Source of the DNA: Noviherbaspirillum_A sp047237965
GTDB lineage: Bacteria; Pseudomonadota; Gammaproteobacteria; Burkholderiales; Burkholderiaceae_D
Direction: 5' to 3'
Length of the DNA stretch: 64,000 nucleotides
NCBI RefSeq assembly: GCF_047237965.1
Contig: NZ_JBDFLX010000002.1
Span: forward strand, 310,001-374,000
Shown piece after piece: positions 46,429 to 54,133 of this stretch; the first letter of the stretch is position 1; the number at the start of each line of letters is the position of its first letter. The notes beneath the pieces are model-generated. The model made no database searches. It had not been told where the DNA came from and saw only the letters and a list, made by a program, of their open reading frames with translations. Both the position numbers and the translations under genes were made by a program.

Positions 46429-47462
46429 CACACCGCCGTCAGGAAGGACACGCCGACCGCGCCGACGAAGCCGTCGGCCCGGCCCCGCATGCCCGGCGCG
46501 CGCACGCTGCCGTAGTCGGGCGACAGCACGCGCGTCACCCGGTGCCGGTGGAAGCTCTTCAGCAGCGTGCCCACCGTGAGCACCTGCGCATGCTGCTCGC
46601 CGTAGAGCCTGCGATGCTGCGCCGGCAGCTGGTGCCAGGGCATCGTGGGCCGCTCGTGGTGGGCGTTGTGGAAGCCAAAGTTGAGCCAGACCAGGTTGAG
46701 CCAGCGGCTGTCAATGCCGACGATGTCGCTGTAGGTGTTGGCCTGCTCATAGGCGCGGTCGCGCACCTTGTCGGCCGGCACCGGCGTGTCGTCCAGGATC
46801 GGGTAGGCATCGTAGGTATGCTGGAAGCAGTCGGCAAAGCGCAGCACCGTCACGAAGACCAGGTAGCACAGCGCATACAGCAGCAGCGCCTTGGCCGACA
46901 CCCAGGCCAGCGCGGCAAAGGCGGCCGTGCGCAGCGCGAAGATCGCGACGATGCGCAGGCGCGACCTGCCGCGCCCACGGGCCGTGAACGGCAGCGCCAT
47001 CACGAAGCCGCGCATGATGAATTCCACCACCGGCACATAGGCCCATTCCAGCGCCAGCACCATACCGCGCAGCCAGGCCGGCAGGCTGCGCAGGAAGCCA
47101 TGCACGTCGAAGGTGATCACGTCGGCCCGCTCCACGTGGTGGCGCATGTGCTTCTTGCGCATGTCGGCGAAGGTGGCATAGCAGCTGCCATTGATCCAGC
47201 TCATCAGCGTGCCCCAGCGCTCGTTGGCGCGCGGCGTCCTGAAGATCGCATGGTGGGCGAACTCGTGGATGAAGTAGGCCGACCAGATCAGCGCCAGCGT
47301 GAGCAGCGGCATGCCGGCCACGGCCAGCCAGCCGGGCCGGGTCAGCAGCCAGACGCCAAGCGGAAAGCCCAGCAGCACGAAGGCCAGCGCCGCCACGTTG
47401 GGCGCGACGCCGTCCTCATAACGGAAAGTGCGTGACAGCATGGTTGTCATCCGTAGAAGCAT
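46428..47462 (-). CDS. Membrane di-iron fatty-acid-desaturase-like protein
   Basis: A 344-aa integral membrane protein with the three histidine boxes of the desaturase/hydroxylase superfamily: HEFAHH (about residue 66), HMRHH (about 105) and HNAHH (about 261). These eight or more His bind a non-haem di-iron centre that activates O2 for desaturation or hydroxylation. The superfamily also contains alkane and small-molecule hydroxylases. In this operon, next to a binding protein and an amidohydrolase, hydroxylation of a small substrate is at least as likely as lipid desaturation. The start could also be 47450 or 47441; no clear ribosome site decides. Confidence 0.88.
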   Translation of the reverse strand: MLLRMTTMLSRTFRYEDGVAPNVAALAFVLLGFPLGVWLLTRPGWLAVAGMPLLTLALIWSAYFIHEFAHHAIFRTPRANERWGTLMSWINGSCYATFADMRKKHMRHHVERADVITFDVHGFLRSLPAWLRGMVLALEWAYVPVVEFIMRGFVMALPFTARGRGRSRLRIVAIFALRTAAFAALAWVSAKALLLYALCYLVFVTVLRFADCFQHTYDAYPILDDTPVPADKVRDRAYEQANTYSDIVGIDSRWLNLVWLNFGFHNAHHERPTMPWHQLPAQHRRLYGEQHAQVLTVGTLLKSFHRHRVTRVLSPDYGSVRAPGMRGRADGFVGAVGVSFLTAV

Positions 47463-47474
47463 GGCGGGATGCGC

Positions 47475-48506
47475 TTACTTCTTCTGCAGCGCGCGCACGA
47501 ACTGGCCGTCGAAGGTGGATTCCGCCGGCGGCACCGCGCCGATCTGGCCCTTGGCCTTGAGCAGGCCGCCGATGATCTCGCCGCTGGCGTGATAGGACTT
47601 GGTGGAGGCCGACTTCTCGAACGCGGCCGGCATTTCCGCCAGCGGAATGTTGTAGACGCCCGCCATCTGTTCCTTGGCTTCCTTGGCCGACACGCCCATG
47701 AACTTGCCGATGATCTTCGCGCTCTCGTCCGGCTTGGCCTTCATGTAAGCCATGCCGTCGAGGTAGCCCTGGATCACCGCCGAGATTTCCTTCGGACTGG
47801 CCTTGATGGCCTTGTCGTCGAACACCAGCACGTCGGCGATCAGGCCGGGCGCATCCTTGGACGAAAACACCACCTTGAACTTCTTGCCGCCGCCCTGGCC
47901 CAGCACCTGCGACAGGCTGGGCTCATAGGTCACGCCAATCGGCATCTGGCCAGAAGCCATCGCAGCCGGCACCGCTTCCGGCGTCATATTGACCGGGGTG
48001 ATGTCCTTCTCGCCCAGGCCCGCCGTCTTCATCGCATACGACAGCAGGAAGTCCGACGGCGACAGCGGGTTGTAGCCGATCTTCTTGCCCTTGAAATCGG
48101 CGATCTTCGTGATGGAGGCATCGGCCACGATGGCGTCGCCGCCGTTGGAATAGTCGATCGGCATCACCACCTTCTGCATCTGGCCCTTGGCCACCTGGCC
48201 GATCACCTGGTCGTAGGTCAGCATGGCGCCCTGCAGCGAGCCGCTGGCGAGCGCCGGCGGGATCAGCGCCGGGTCGGCGAAGGGCTGCAGCTTGACCTTG
48301 ATGCCGTATTTCTTGAAAAGGTCGAGCGACTCGGCCACATAGAATGGGCCGTAGCCTATCCAGACCACGGTGCCGATATTGAGGACGGGCGTTGCAGCAT
48401 GGGCGGACATCCCTACGGCCAGCGCGGCGGCGCCGGCAGCCAGGCTGCGCAGGAACAGGCGTTTGGCGGGGAAAGCGTGGCGGGCGGTACGGTCGGCTGC
48501 GTTCAT
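47475..48506 (-). CDS. NitT/TauT-type ABC transporter substrate-binding protein (orphan)
   Basis: A 343-aa periplasmic binding protein. A twin-arginine-like leader (AKRLFLRSLAAGAAALAVGM) ends near SAHA, followed by the SsuA/ThiY/TauA-type fold, with VWIGYGPFYVAESLDLFKKY as its first signature. Guanidine-I riboswitches often precede NitT/TauT-type transporters, but here no permease or ATPase gene follows; the next gene is the desaturase. ATG 48506 has AGGAG upstream and lies about 45 bases after the riboswitch core. Confidence 0.9.
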   Translation of the reverse strand: MNAADRTARHAFPAKRLFLRSLAAGAAALAVGMSAHAATPVLNIGTVVWIGYGPFYVAESLDLFKKYGIKVKLQPFADPALIPPALASGSLQGAMLTYDQVIGQVAKGQMQKVVMPIDYSNGGDAIVADASITKIADFKGKKIGYNPLSPSDFLLSYAMKTAGLGEKDITPVNMTPEAVPAAMASGQMPIGVTYEPSLSQVLGQGGGKKFKVVFSSKDAPGLIADVLVFDDKAIKASPKEISAVIQGYLDGMAYMKAKPDESAKIIGKFMGVSAKEAKEQMAGVYNIPLAEMPAAFEKSASTKSYHASGEIIGGLLKAKGQIGAVPPAESTFDGQFVRALQKK

Positions 48507-48535
48507 GAAAGCTCCTGGTCTGGGGTAATGGGCGT

Positions 48536-48562
48536 GGGAGAACGTCATGCTCAAGTTCTCCC
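48536..48562 (-). promoter_or_regulatory. Expression-platform hairpin of the riboswitch
   Basis: On the minus strand GGGAGAAC (48562-48555) is followed after 11 bases by GTTCTCCC (48543-48536), a perfect 8-bp inverted repeat. The left arm is the conserved 3' end of the aptamer, so this hairpin and the folded aptamer exclude each other. There is no U-run after it, so control by rho or by translation is more likely than simple termination. Confidence 0.65.
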
Positions 48563-48665
48563 GGGCTTTTATCCCTCCGTGGAGCCTCGTCGGAACGAAG
48601 CCGGCCCACTCTCGGACCAGTCACCCGCGACATTGCTGCCGCCGGCCGGAACCCTAGTGCGCCTC
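48550..48665 (-). promoter_or_regulatory. ykkC-family riboswitch, probably guanidine-I
   Basis: On the minus strand the conserved blocks occur in order: CTAGGGTTCC (48657-48648), GGTCCGAGAG (48618-48609), a variable hairpin GCTTCGT-TCCG-ACGAGGC (48601-48584), then ACGGAGGGATAAAAGC (48580-48565) continuing to CCGGGAGA (48564-48557). These are the ykkC consensus elements. The ACGG before AGGGATAAAAGC is the ACGR feature seen in guanidine-I members; PRPP and ppGpp variants differ there. It lies directly upstream of an ABC binding-protein gene, a common guanidine-I target. Confidence 0.9.
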
Positions 48666-48769
48666 AGTCTGAACAAGGCGACTAGTGTCAGCTGCCCGTT
48701 CTCCCTGCATGGTCTGTTAAGCAATTGGGATGCCAGCCCGGATGGCGCGCAACAGCGGTTGCAATGCAC

Positions 48770-48782
48770 TTGCACAGTGCAA
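48770..48782. promoter_or_regulatory. 13-bp palindrome upstream of the riboswitch
   Basis: TTGCAC-A-GTGCAA is a perfect palindrome, located about 110 bp upstream of the riboswitch core in a 388-bp gene-free region (48507-48894). It may be a protein-binding site that controls the same operon. No regulator gene is adjacent, and a convincing promoter could not be placed. Confidence 0.35.
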
Positions 48783-48894
48783 AACGCCAGGGCGTTTCCC
48801 CATACGCAGGCGGACCCTGCCGGGATCGGTGCATGTTCCGCAGCGGTTGGCTGCCGGCAATGCCCGAACTCCTCCGCAAATCAATAAAGGGCTG

Positions 48895-49611
48895 CTAGCG
48901 CCGGATTGCCTGCAGCATGGACACGGGCGGGCCGCCGTGCGCGGCGGTGGCGCTGTGCCATTGCCACCACCAGAATCCCAGCACCGCGACCAGCATCAGC
49001 GCGGCCACGCTGCGCCAGGCATACCGGATCGCATCGCCCGGCCTGCCGGACTTGTAGCCGCTGAACATCGCGGCGACCAGGTTCTCGTGATGCAGCCGGC
49101 TGCTCAGCAGGACCGCGGCGACATGGAGGCCAACCAGCGCCAGCATGATATTGGCGGCCGCTTCATGGACTTCCTCCAGCGCCTTGCCGCCCATCTCGTG
49201 GTAGAGCGCCCAGCCGGAGGCGGTCACCGCGAGCGCCAGGGCCATCAGCGCGACGATGGCCAGGGCGCCGGCGGGATTGTGTCCAATGTAGTGTCGTCCT
49301 GGTTGCCTGCGCACCAGCGCGCGCAGGTAGGCCCGCACCTGCGCCGGTCCGTGCACGAAGTCCGAGAACCTGGCATAGCGCGTGCCGACGAAGCCCCAGA
49401 GGATGCGAAACAGGACCAGGCCGCCCATCGTATAGCCAAGCGTGACATGCAGCAGGCGCCAGTCGTCGCTCTCGGCGGTGAGGTAGGCGCCGGCGAAGCA
49501 GAACACGGTGAGCCAATGGAACAGCCGGACCGGGAGGTCCCACACCAGCACCCTGGCGTCAGCGGAAGCGCTGCCTTCGATGGGGCCGGCAGGTGCAGAC
49601 TGATCGTTCAT
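48895..49611 (-). CDS. Cytochrome b561-type membrane protein
   Basis: A 238-aa di-haem cytochrome b of the b561/Ni-Fe-hydrogenase b-subunit type. About four to five helices carry paired His: RLFHWLTVFCF, LLHVTLGYTMG, EEVHEAAANIML and LVGLHVAAVLL. VWDLPVRLFHW is the family's usual N-terminus. Such proteins pass electrons between quinone and periplasmic partners. It follows the P-type ATPase gene by 55 bp on the same strand, so the two are probably co-expressed. Confidence 0.9.
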   Translation of the reverse strand: MNDQSAPAGPIEGSASADARVLVWDLPVRLFHWLTVFCFAGAYLTAESDDWRLLHVTLGYTMGGLVLFRILWGFVGTRYARFSDFVHGPAQVRAYLRALVRRQPGRHYIGHNPAGALAIVALMALALAVTASGWALYHEMGGKALEEVHEAAANIMLALVGLHVAAVLLSSRLHHENLVAAMFSGYKSGRPGDAIRYAWRSVAALMLVAVLGFWWWQWHSATAAHGGPPVSMLQAIRR

Positions 49612-49666
49612 GACGGTTTCCTTTCTGAAAAAACGGTGGGCAACGATGTGCGGCGGGCTGGGTCTT

Positions 49667-52321
49667 TCAGTGCGCGCTGCCGGGCAGGGCGGGCCGCCCG
49701 GGCACGAGCCGCTTCAAGGCTTCCATGACGCCGAGGATGATCAGGCTGGCGCCGAGGCAAAAAGCGAGATCGTCCCAGTGCAGGCGGTCGAAATGGAACA
49801 GCTCTCGCAGCGAAGGGACACCCTGCACCAGGCCCAGGAACAGCAGGGTGATGCCGCTGATCCACCACCAGGCCGCATTCGGCGTGACCAGCGTGTCGCG
49901 CAATTTGCGGGTATGGGAACGGTTGACGAAGATCAGGCCGAGGTTGGTGACCACCAGCGTGGAAAACGTCAGCGCACGCGCTTCCTCCGCGCCCTTGCCA
50001 TGGGCAAGCATGAAGCCGTAGATGGCCAGCAGCAGCGCCAGCAGCAGGCTGCCGTGCAGGCAGCCCAGGCCCAGCGTATGGCGGTCGAATACGGAGGCCG
50101 CTGGCGGACGCGGCGGCCGTGCCATCACGTCGGCTTCCTCGGGCTCGGCTTCGAAGACGATGGAACAGGCCGGGTCGATGATCAGTTGCAGGAACAGGAT
50201 GTGCGCCGGCATCAGCGCCAGCGGCCAGCCCAGTGCCACCGGTATCAGCGACATGCCGATGATGGGAATGTGCACGGCCACCACGAAGGCAATCGCCTTG
50301 CGCAGGTTGTCGAAGATGCGGCGCCCGAGCCGCACTGCTTTCACGATGGAGGAGAAATCGTCGTTGAGCAGCACCAGGGCAGCCGCTTCCCGCGCCACGT
50401 CGGTGCCGCGGCCGCCCATGGCGATGCCGATGTGGGCCGCCTTCAGCGCCGGGGCGTCGTTGACGCCGTCACCGGTCATGGCGACGATCTCGCCGTGCGC
50501 CTTGAGCGCATTGACCAGCCGCAGCTTCTGCTCGGGCGCGACGCGGCAGAAGACATTCGCATGCCGGATGCGTGCGCTCAGTTGGGCGTCGGTCAGCGCG
50601 TCCAGTTCCGCGCCGGTGACTGCCTTGCCGTGGGCATCGAGTCCTGCCTGGTCGGCGATGCGCATGGCGGTCTCCTGGTAGTCGCCGGTCATCATCACCA
50701 CGCGGATGCCGGCCGCCAGGGCCTCGGCAATCGCCGCCGGGACGTCTGCGCGCACCGGGTCGGCAAGTCCGATCAGGCCGATGAACTCGAACGCGAAATC
50801 ATGCTGCAGCGCCGGCAGCCGGGTCGGGCTGAAGCTTGCCCTAGCCACGCCCAGCACGCGCAGGCCCTGCCGCGCCAGCAGGTCGACTTCACGGTTGAGC
50901 CGGGCTGTCGCGGCGGCGTCGAGGTGGCAGAGGTCGGCGATCGCCTCGGGGGCGCCCTTGGCGGCCACGACATACTGCCCGCGCTCGTCGGAGCGCCAGA
51001 CGCGCGACATCGCCAGCAGGGCCGGCGAGAGCGGGTATTCATTCAGGAGCGTCCAGTCGCCGTGCAGGTGCTCGGTTTGCGCCAGCGTCGCCTGCGCGCT
51101 TCTGTGGATCGCTTTTTCCATCGGGTCGAAGGGATCGCGATGGCTGGCCAGGATGCTGAACTCGAGCAGTTCGTGATACAGCTCGGGCAGCGCGCCGCCG
51201 GGCAGGTCCGCGAGATCGACCGACTGGCCGTCGACCACGAGCCTGGTCAATGTCATCCGGTTCTCGGTCAGCGTGCCGGTCTTGTCGACGCACAGCACGG
51301 TGGCGGCGCCCAGCATCTCGATGGCCGCCACGCGCCGCGCCAGCACCTGTTTCTGCGCCAGCCGCCAGCCGCCCAGGCCCAGGAAGATCGTCAGCACCAC
51401 CGACAGCTCTTCCGGCAGCAAGGCCATGGCGAGCGTCAGGCCGACCAGCAGTCCGTTGAGCCAGTCGCCCCGCGCAGCGCCGTACCAGAGCGCCACGACC
51501 GCCGCCAGGACGCCCGCGGCGCCGGCAAGCCGCCTGACGACCACGGCCGTTTCCCGCTGCACCCGCGTGACCTCGGGCTCGATGTCGTACAGCGCTCGGC
51601 CTATCCTGCCGATCGCCGTGTTTCCCCCGGTTCCGGTGACCCTGGCCATTGCCTTTCCCTGCACGACCAGCGTGCCTGAATACACCAGCGCCAGCCTGTC
51701 AGAGCCGGTCTGCGCGGCCGGCAACGCCCCGGCCATCCCAAGCCGCTTGCTCACCGGCGCCGATTCGCCGGTGAGCAGGGATTCGTCGATCATCAGGTTG
51801 GTGGTCTCCAGCAGCGCGGCGTCGGCTGGAACACGGTCGCCTTCGGCCAGCAGCACGATGTCGTCGGGAACGACTTCGCGTCCCGGAATGATGCGCAGTT
51901 CCCCGTCGCGCAGCACCCTTGCGCGTGGGCTGGCAAGGTTGCGCAGCGCCTCCAGCGCCCGTTCCACCTTGTTTTCCTGGAATAGGGTGATGCCGATCAC
52001 CACGAACACGAAGCCAAGCAGCATCAGCGCTTCCTGCCTGTCGCCCAGCACCAGGTAGATGGCGCCGCAGGCGATGAGCAGCAGGAACATCGGCTCGCGC
52101 ATCACGCCCGCCGCCACCTCGGGAAGGCCGCGCCGCCGGGCCGAGGCAAGCTCGTTGTAGCCATGGCGTTCCAGGCGCGCCGCGGCCTGCGCCCCGGTGA
52201 GGCCCTCCTGCGGATGGGCAGGCGGACGGCCGGCGCTTGCCGTCGCGGCGGATGTTTCAGCATGCAGCATGGCCATCGATACGGGTCCCCAGTCAGTCGG
52301 TCCGGCGTTCGCCGCGGCCAT
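49667..52321 (-). CDS. Cation-transporting P2-type ATPase
   Basis: An 884-aa P-type ATPase. Visible features are the N-terminal cation-ATPase segment GLTGAQAAARLERHGYNEL, the actuator loop LLTGESAPVSK, DKTGTLTENRMT (phosphorylation), TGDGVNDAPALK (hinge) and the M4 motif LLPEELSVVLT. There is no heavy-metal CPx motif, so the ion is likely Ca2+, Mg2+, Na+ or K+. M6 reads LIIDPACSIVFEAEPEE, with the ion-binding Asp kept but the Asn position of SERCA replaced. The start may also be 52276 or 52270. An FNR-like palindrome lies 163 bp upstream. Confidence 0.9.
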   Translation of the reverse strand: MAAANAGPTDWGPVSMAMLHAETSAATASAGRPPAHPQEGLTGAQAAARLERHGYNELASARRRGLPEVAAGVMREPMFLLLIACGAIYLVLGDRQEALMLLGFVFVVIGITLFQENKVERALEALRNLASPRARVLRDGELRIIPGREVVPDDIVLLAEGDRVPADAALLETTNLMIDESLLTGESAPVSKRLGMAGALPAAQTGSDRLALVYSGTLVVQGKAMARVTGTGGNTAIGRIGRALYDIEPEVTRVQRETAVVVRRLAGAAGVLAAVVALWYGAARGDWLNGLLVGLTLAMALLPEELSVVLTIFLGLGGWRLAQKQVLARRVAAIEMLGAATVLCVDKTGTLTENRMTLTRLVVDGQSVDLADLPGGALPELYHELLEFSILASHRDPFDPMEKAIHRSAQATLAQTEHLHGDWTLLNEYPLSPALLAMSRVWRSDERGQYVVAAKGAPEAIADLCHLDAAATARLNREVDLLARQGLRVLGVARASFSPTRLPALQHDFAFEFIGLIGLADPVRADVPAAIAEALAAGIRVVMMTGDYQETAMRIADQAGLDAHGKAVTGAELDALTDAQLSARIRHANVFCRVAPEQKLRLVNALKAHGEIVAMTGDGVNDAPALKAAHIGIAMGGRGTDVAREAAALVLLNDDFSSIVKAVRLGRRIFDNLRKAIAFVVAVHIPIIGMSLIPVALGWPLALMPAHILFLQLIIDPACSIVFEAEPEEADVMARPPRPPAASVFDRHTLGLGCLHGSLLLALLLAIYGFMLAHGKGAEEARALTFSTLVVTNLGLIFVNRSHTRKLRDTLVTPNAAWWWISGITLLFLGLVQGVPSLRELFHFDRLHWDDLAFCLGASLIILGVMEALKRLVPGRPALPGSAH

Positions 52322-52483
52322 GCCCGGGGCCGGCCGGCCCAGCCTGCTGGCCGCCCGGCGCCGCTCAGGGATGGGAGCGCGAGGCCGACAGCGTTGGATG
52401 AAGCTGGCGGCATGGCGGTGCAGGACAAGCGCAACGCCGCAGGCGCCTGGCGCCCATGGTAGGAAGGCGTCCCCGCAGCGCGG

Positions 52484-52497
52484 TTGACATGGGTCAA
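52484..52497. promoter_or_regulatory. FNR/Anr-like palindrome
   Basis: TTGAC-ATGG-GTCAA is a perfect inverted repeat with the FNR/CRP spacing (consensus TTGAT-N4-ATCAA). It lies in the gene-free stretch 52322-52627, upstream of the P-type ATPase-cytochrome b operon. Oxygen-dependent control is plausible, but one base per half-site differs from the FNR consensus. Confidence 0.45.
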
Positions 52498-52565
52498 AAT
52501 TCTTCGGAAGGGGTTTTATTGCTGGAAAGGCAAGCCGGAAGAGGCTCCGGCCGGGCTGTAAACGC

Positions 52566-52593
52566 CATCAGGCCGGACAGTGCCGGCCTGATG
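52566..52593 (-). terminator. Hairpin downstream of the MFS gene
   Basis: An 11-bp perfect inverted repeat (CATCAGGCCGG and CCGGCCTGATG) around ACAGTG, 35 bp after the stop of the MFS gene on the minus strand. There is no long T-run, so efficiency is uncertain. Confidence 0.55.
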
Positions 52594-52627
52594 AGGGGTG
52601 AAGCGTCGGCGCCGGGCGCCGGTGCTG

Positions 52628-53977
52628 CTAGTTCCTGATTTCCAGCGCGCGGTTCAGGCTCAGTGCCGCCAGCGAGCCGACCGCGCCCGACAGCAGGTAC
52701 AGGCTGACATAGGCCAGGCCGAAGTGGGCCGACAGGCCCAGCGCCACCAGCGGCGCGAAGCCGGCGCCGACCAGCCAGGCCAGGTCCGAGGTCAGCGCCG
52801 CGCCGGTGTAGCGGAAGCGGGCCGGGAAGTTGGCCGTCACCGCGCCGGCCGCCTGGCCATAAGACAGGCCCAGCAGCGCAAAGCCCAGCAGCACGAACAC
52901 GTTTTGCCCGAACTCGCCGCCGTTCATCAGGCTCGGCACCGTGGCGCTGAATGCCGCGATCAGCACCGCCAGGCTGCCCAGGGTGTTGCGGCGGCCGAAG
53001 CGGTCGGCGATCAGGCCGGACAGGATCACGCACACCAGCGCAATGGCTGCGCCGGCGATCTGCACCAGCAGGAAGTCGCCGACGTCGCGCAGCGAGTACA
53101 GCTGGATCCAGGACAGCGGGAACACCGTGACCAGGTGGAACAGCGCGTAGCTGGCCAGCGCGGCCAGCGCGCCGATCAGGATGTTGCGGCCCTGCGAGCC
53201 CACCATTTCAAACACGCCGGTCGGCTGCAGTTCGTTCTCGTCCAGCAGGTGCGCATATTCCGGCGTGGACACCAGGCGCAGCCGGGCAAACAGCGCCACC
53301 ACGTTGATGGCAAAGGCGACATAGAAGGGATAGCGCCAGCCCCATTCCAGGAAGTCCTTGTCGGCCAGCGAGTGCAGCAGGAAGGCGAACAGGCCGCCGG
53401 CGAGGATGAAGCCGACCGGCGCGCCCATCTGGCCCAGCATCGCATACCAGCCGCGCTTGTTTTCCGGCGCGTTCAGCGCCAGCAGCGACGGCAGGCCGTC
53501 CCAGGAGCCGCCCAGCGCCAGGCCCTGGCCGATGCGCAGCACGCTCAAGAGGATCAGCGCCGCACTGCCCAGGCGCGCATAGGTCGGCAGGAAGGCGATG
53601 CCGGCGGTGGACAGGCCCAGAATGAACAGTGCCAGCGTCAGCTTGGCCTCGCGGCTGTAGCGGCGCTGGATCGCCATGAAGATCACGGTGCCGATCGGCC
53701 GCGCAATGAAGGCAAAGGAAAACAGGATGAAGGAATACAGCGTGCCCTGCAGCTTGTCGGCGAACGGGAAGAACACCGACGGGAACACCAGCACCGAGGC
53801 GATGGCGTAGACGAAGAAGTCGAAGTACTCCGATGCGCGGCCGATGACCACGCCGATCGCGATTTCGCCGGGAGCGATGTGGCTGCCCCGGGTATTGATA
53901 TTGCGGGCGTCGTCGCCAGCTGTGGAAGCGCGCGGACCGCCGGCGGCGGACCCGTCGTAAGTTGCCGGTTTTGCCAT
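52628..53977 (-). CDS. MFS transporter, metabolite:H+ symporter type
   Basis: A 449-aa membrane protein with twelve helices. The early segment IGVVIGRASEYFDFFVYAIA and the loop FIARPIGTVIF with QRRYSREAKLTL match the MHS group (like ShiA, KgtP or ProP), although the usual loop GxxxDRxGRR is degenerate here. GLIADRFGRRNTLG is the second conserved loop. The substrate is probably an organic acid or zwitterion. It is divergent from cyoA. ATG 53977 starts the conserved region; 51 codons upstream are not supported. Confidence 0.85.
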   Translation of the reverse strand: MAKPATYDGSAAGGPRASTAGDDARNINTRGSHIAPGEIAIGVVIGRASEYFDFFVYAIASVLVFPSVFFPFADKLQGTLYSFILFSFAFIARPIGTVIFMAIQRRYSREAKLTLALFILGLSTAGIAFLPTYARLGSAALILLSVLRIGQGLALGGSWDGLPSLLALNAPENKRGWYAMLGQMGAPVGFILAGGLFAFLLHSLADKDFLEWGWRYPFYVAFAINVVALFARLRLVSTPEYAHLLDENELQPTGVFEMVGSQGRNILIGALAALASYALFHLVTVFPLSWIQLYSLRDVGDFLLVQIAGAAIALVCVILSGLIADRFGRRNTLGSLAVLIAAFSATVPSLMNGGEFGQNVFVLLGFALLGLSYGQAAGAVTANFPARFRYTGAALTSDLAWLVGAGFAPLVALGLSAHFGLAYVSLYLLSGAVGSLAALSLNRALEIRN

Positions 53978-54133
53978 GAACGTGACTCTTTCTGAAATGC
54001 CTTTTGTGGCCGATACCCCGAGCCTAGCCTGTGTGCCGGGGTGCGGGCAAGGGGGGTGGGACAAAACGTCCAATCGGCAAGGACGCCGGGGAAGGCTAAA
54101 GTAGCATGTCAGCCATCCTCCGTATTGCATAGC

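Noticed and set aside
45513..48506. Fatty-acid/lipid biosynthesis interpretation of the desaturase region
   Set aside because: No acyl-ACP, thioesterase or lipid genes are nearby, while a guanidine-type riboswitch and an amidohydrolase are; a lipid role is not excluded but is not favoured.
49610..51679. A 689-codon plus-strand open frame across the P-type ATPase
   Set aside because: Shadow of the ATPase gene, with no recognisable domain.
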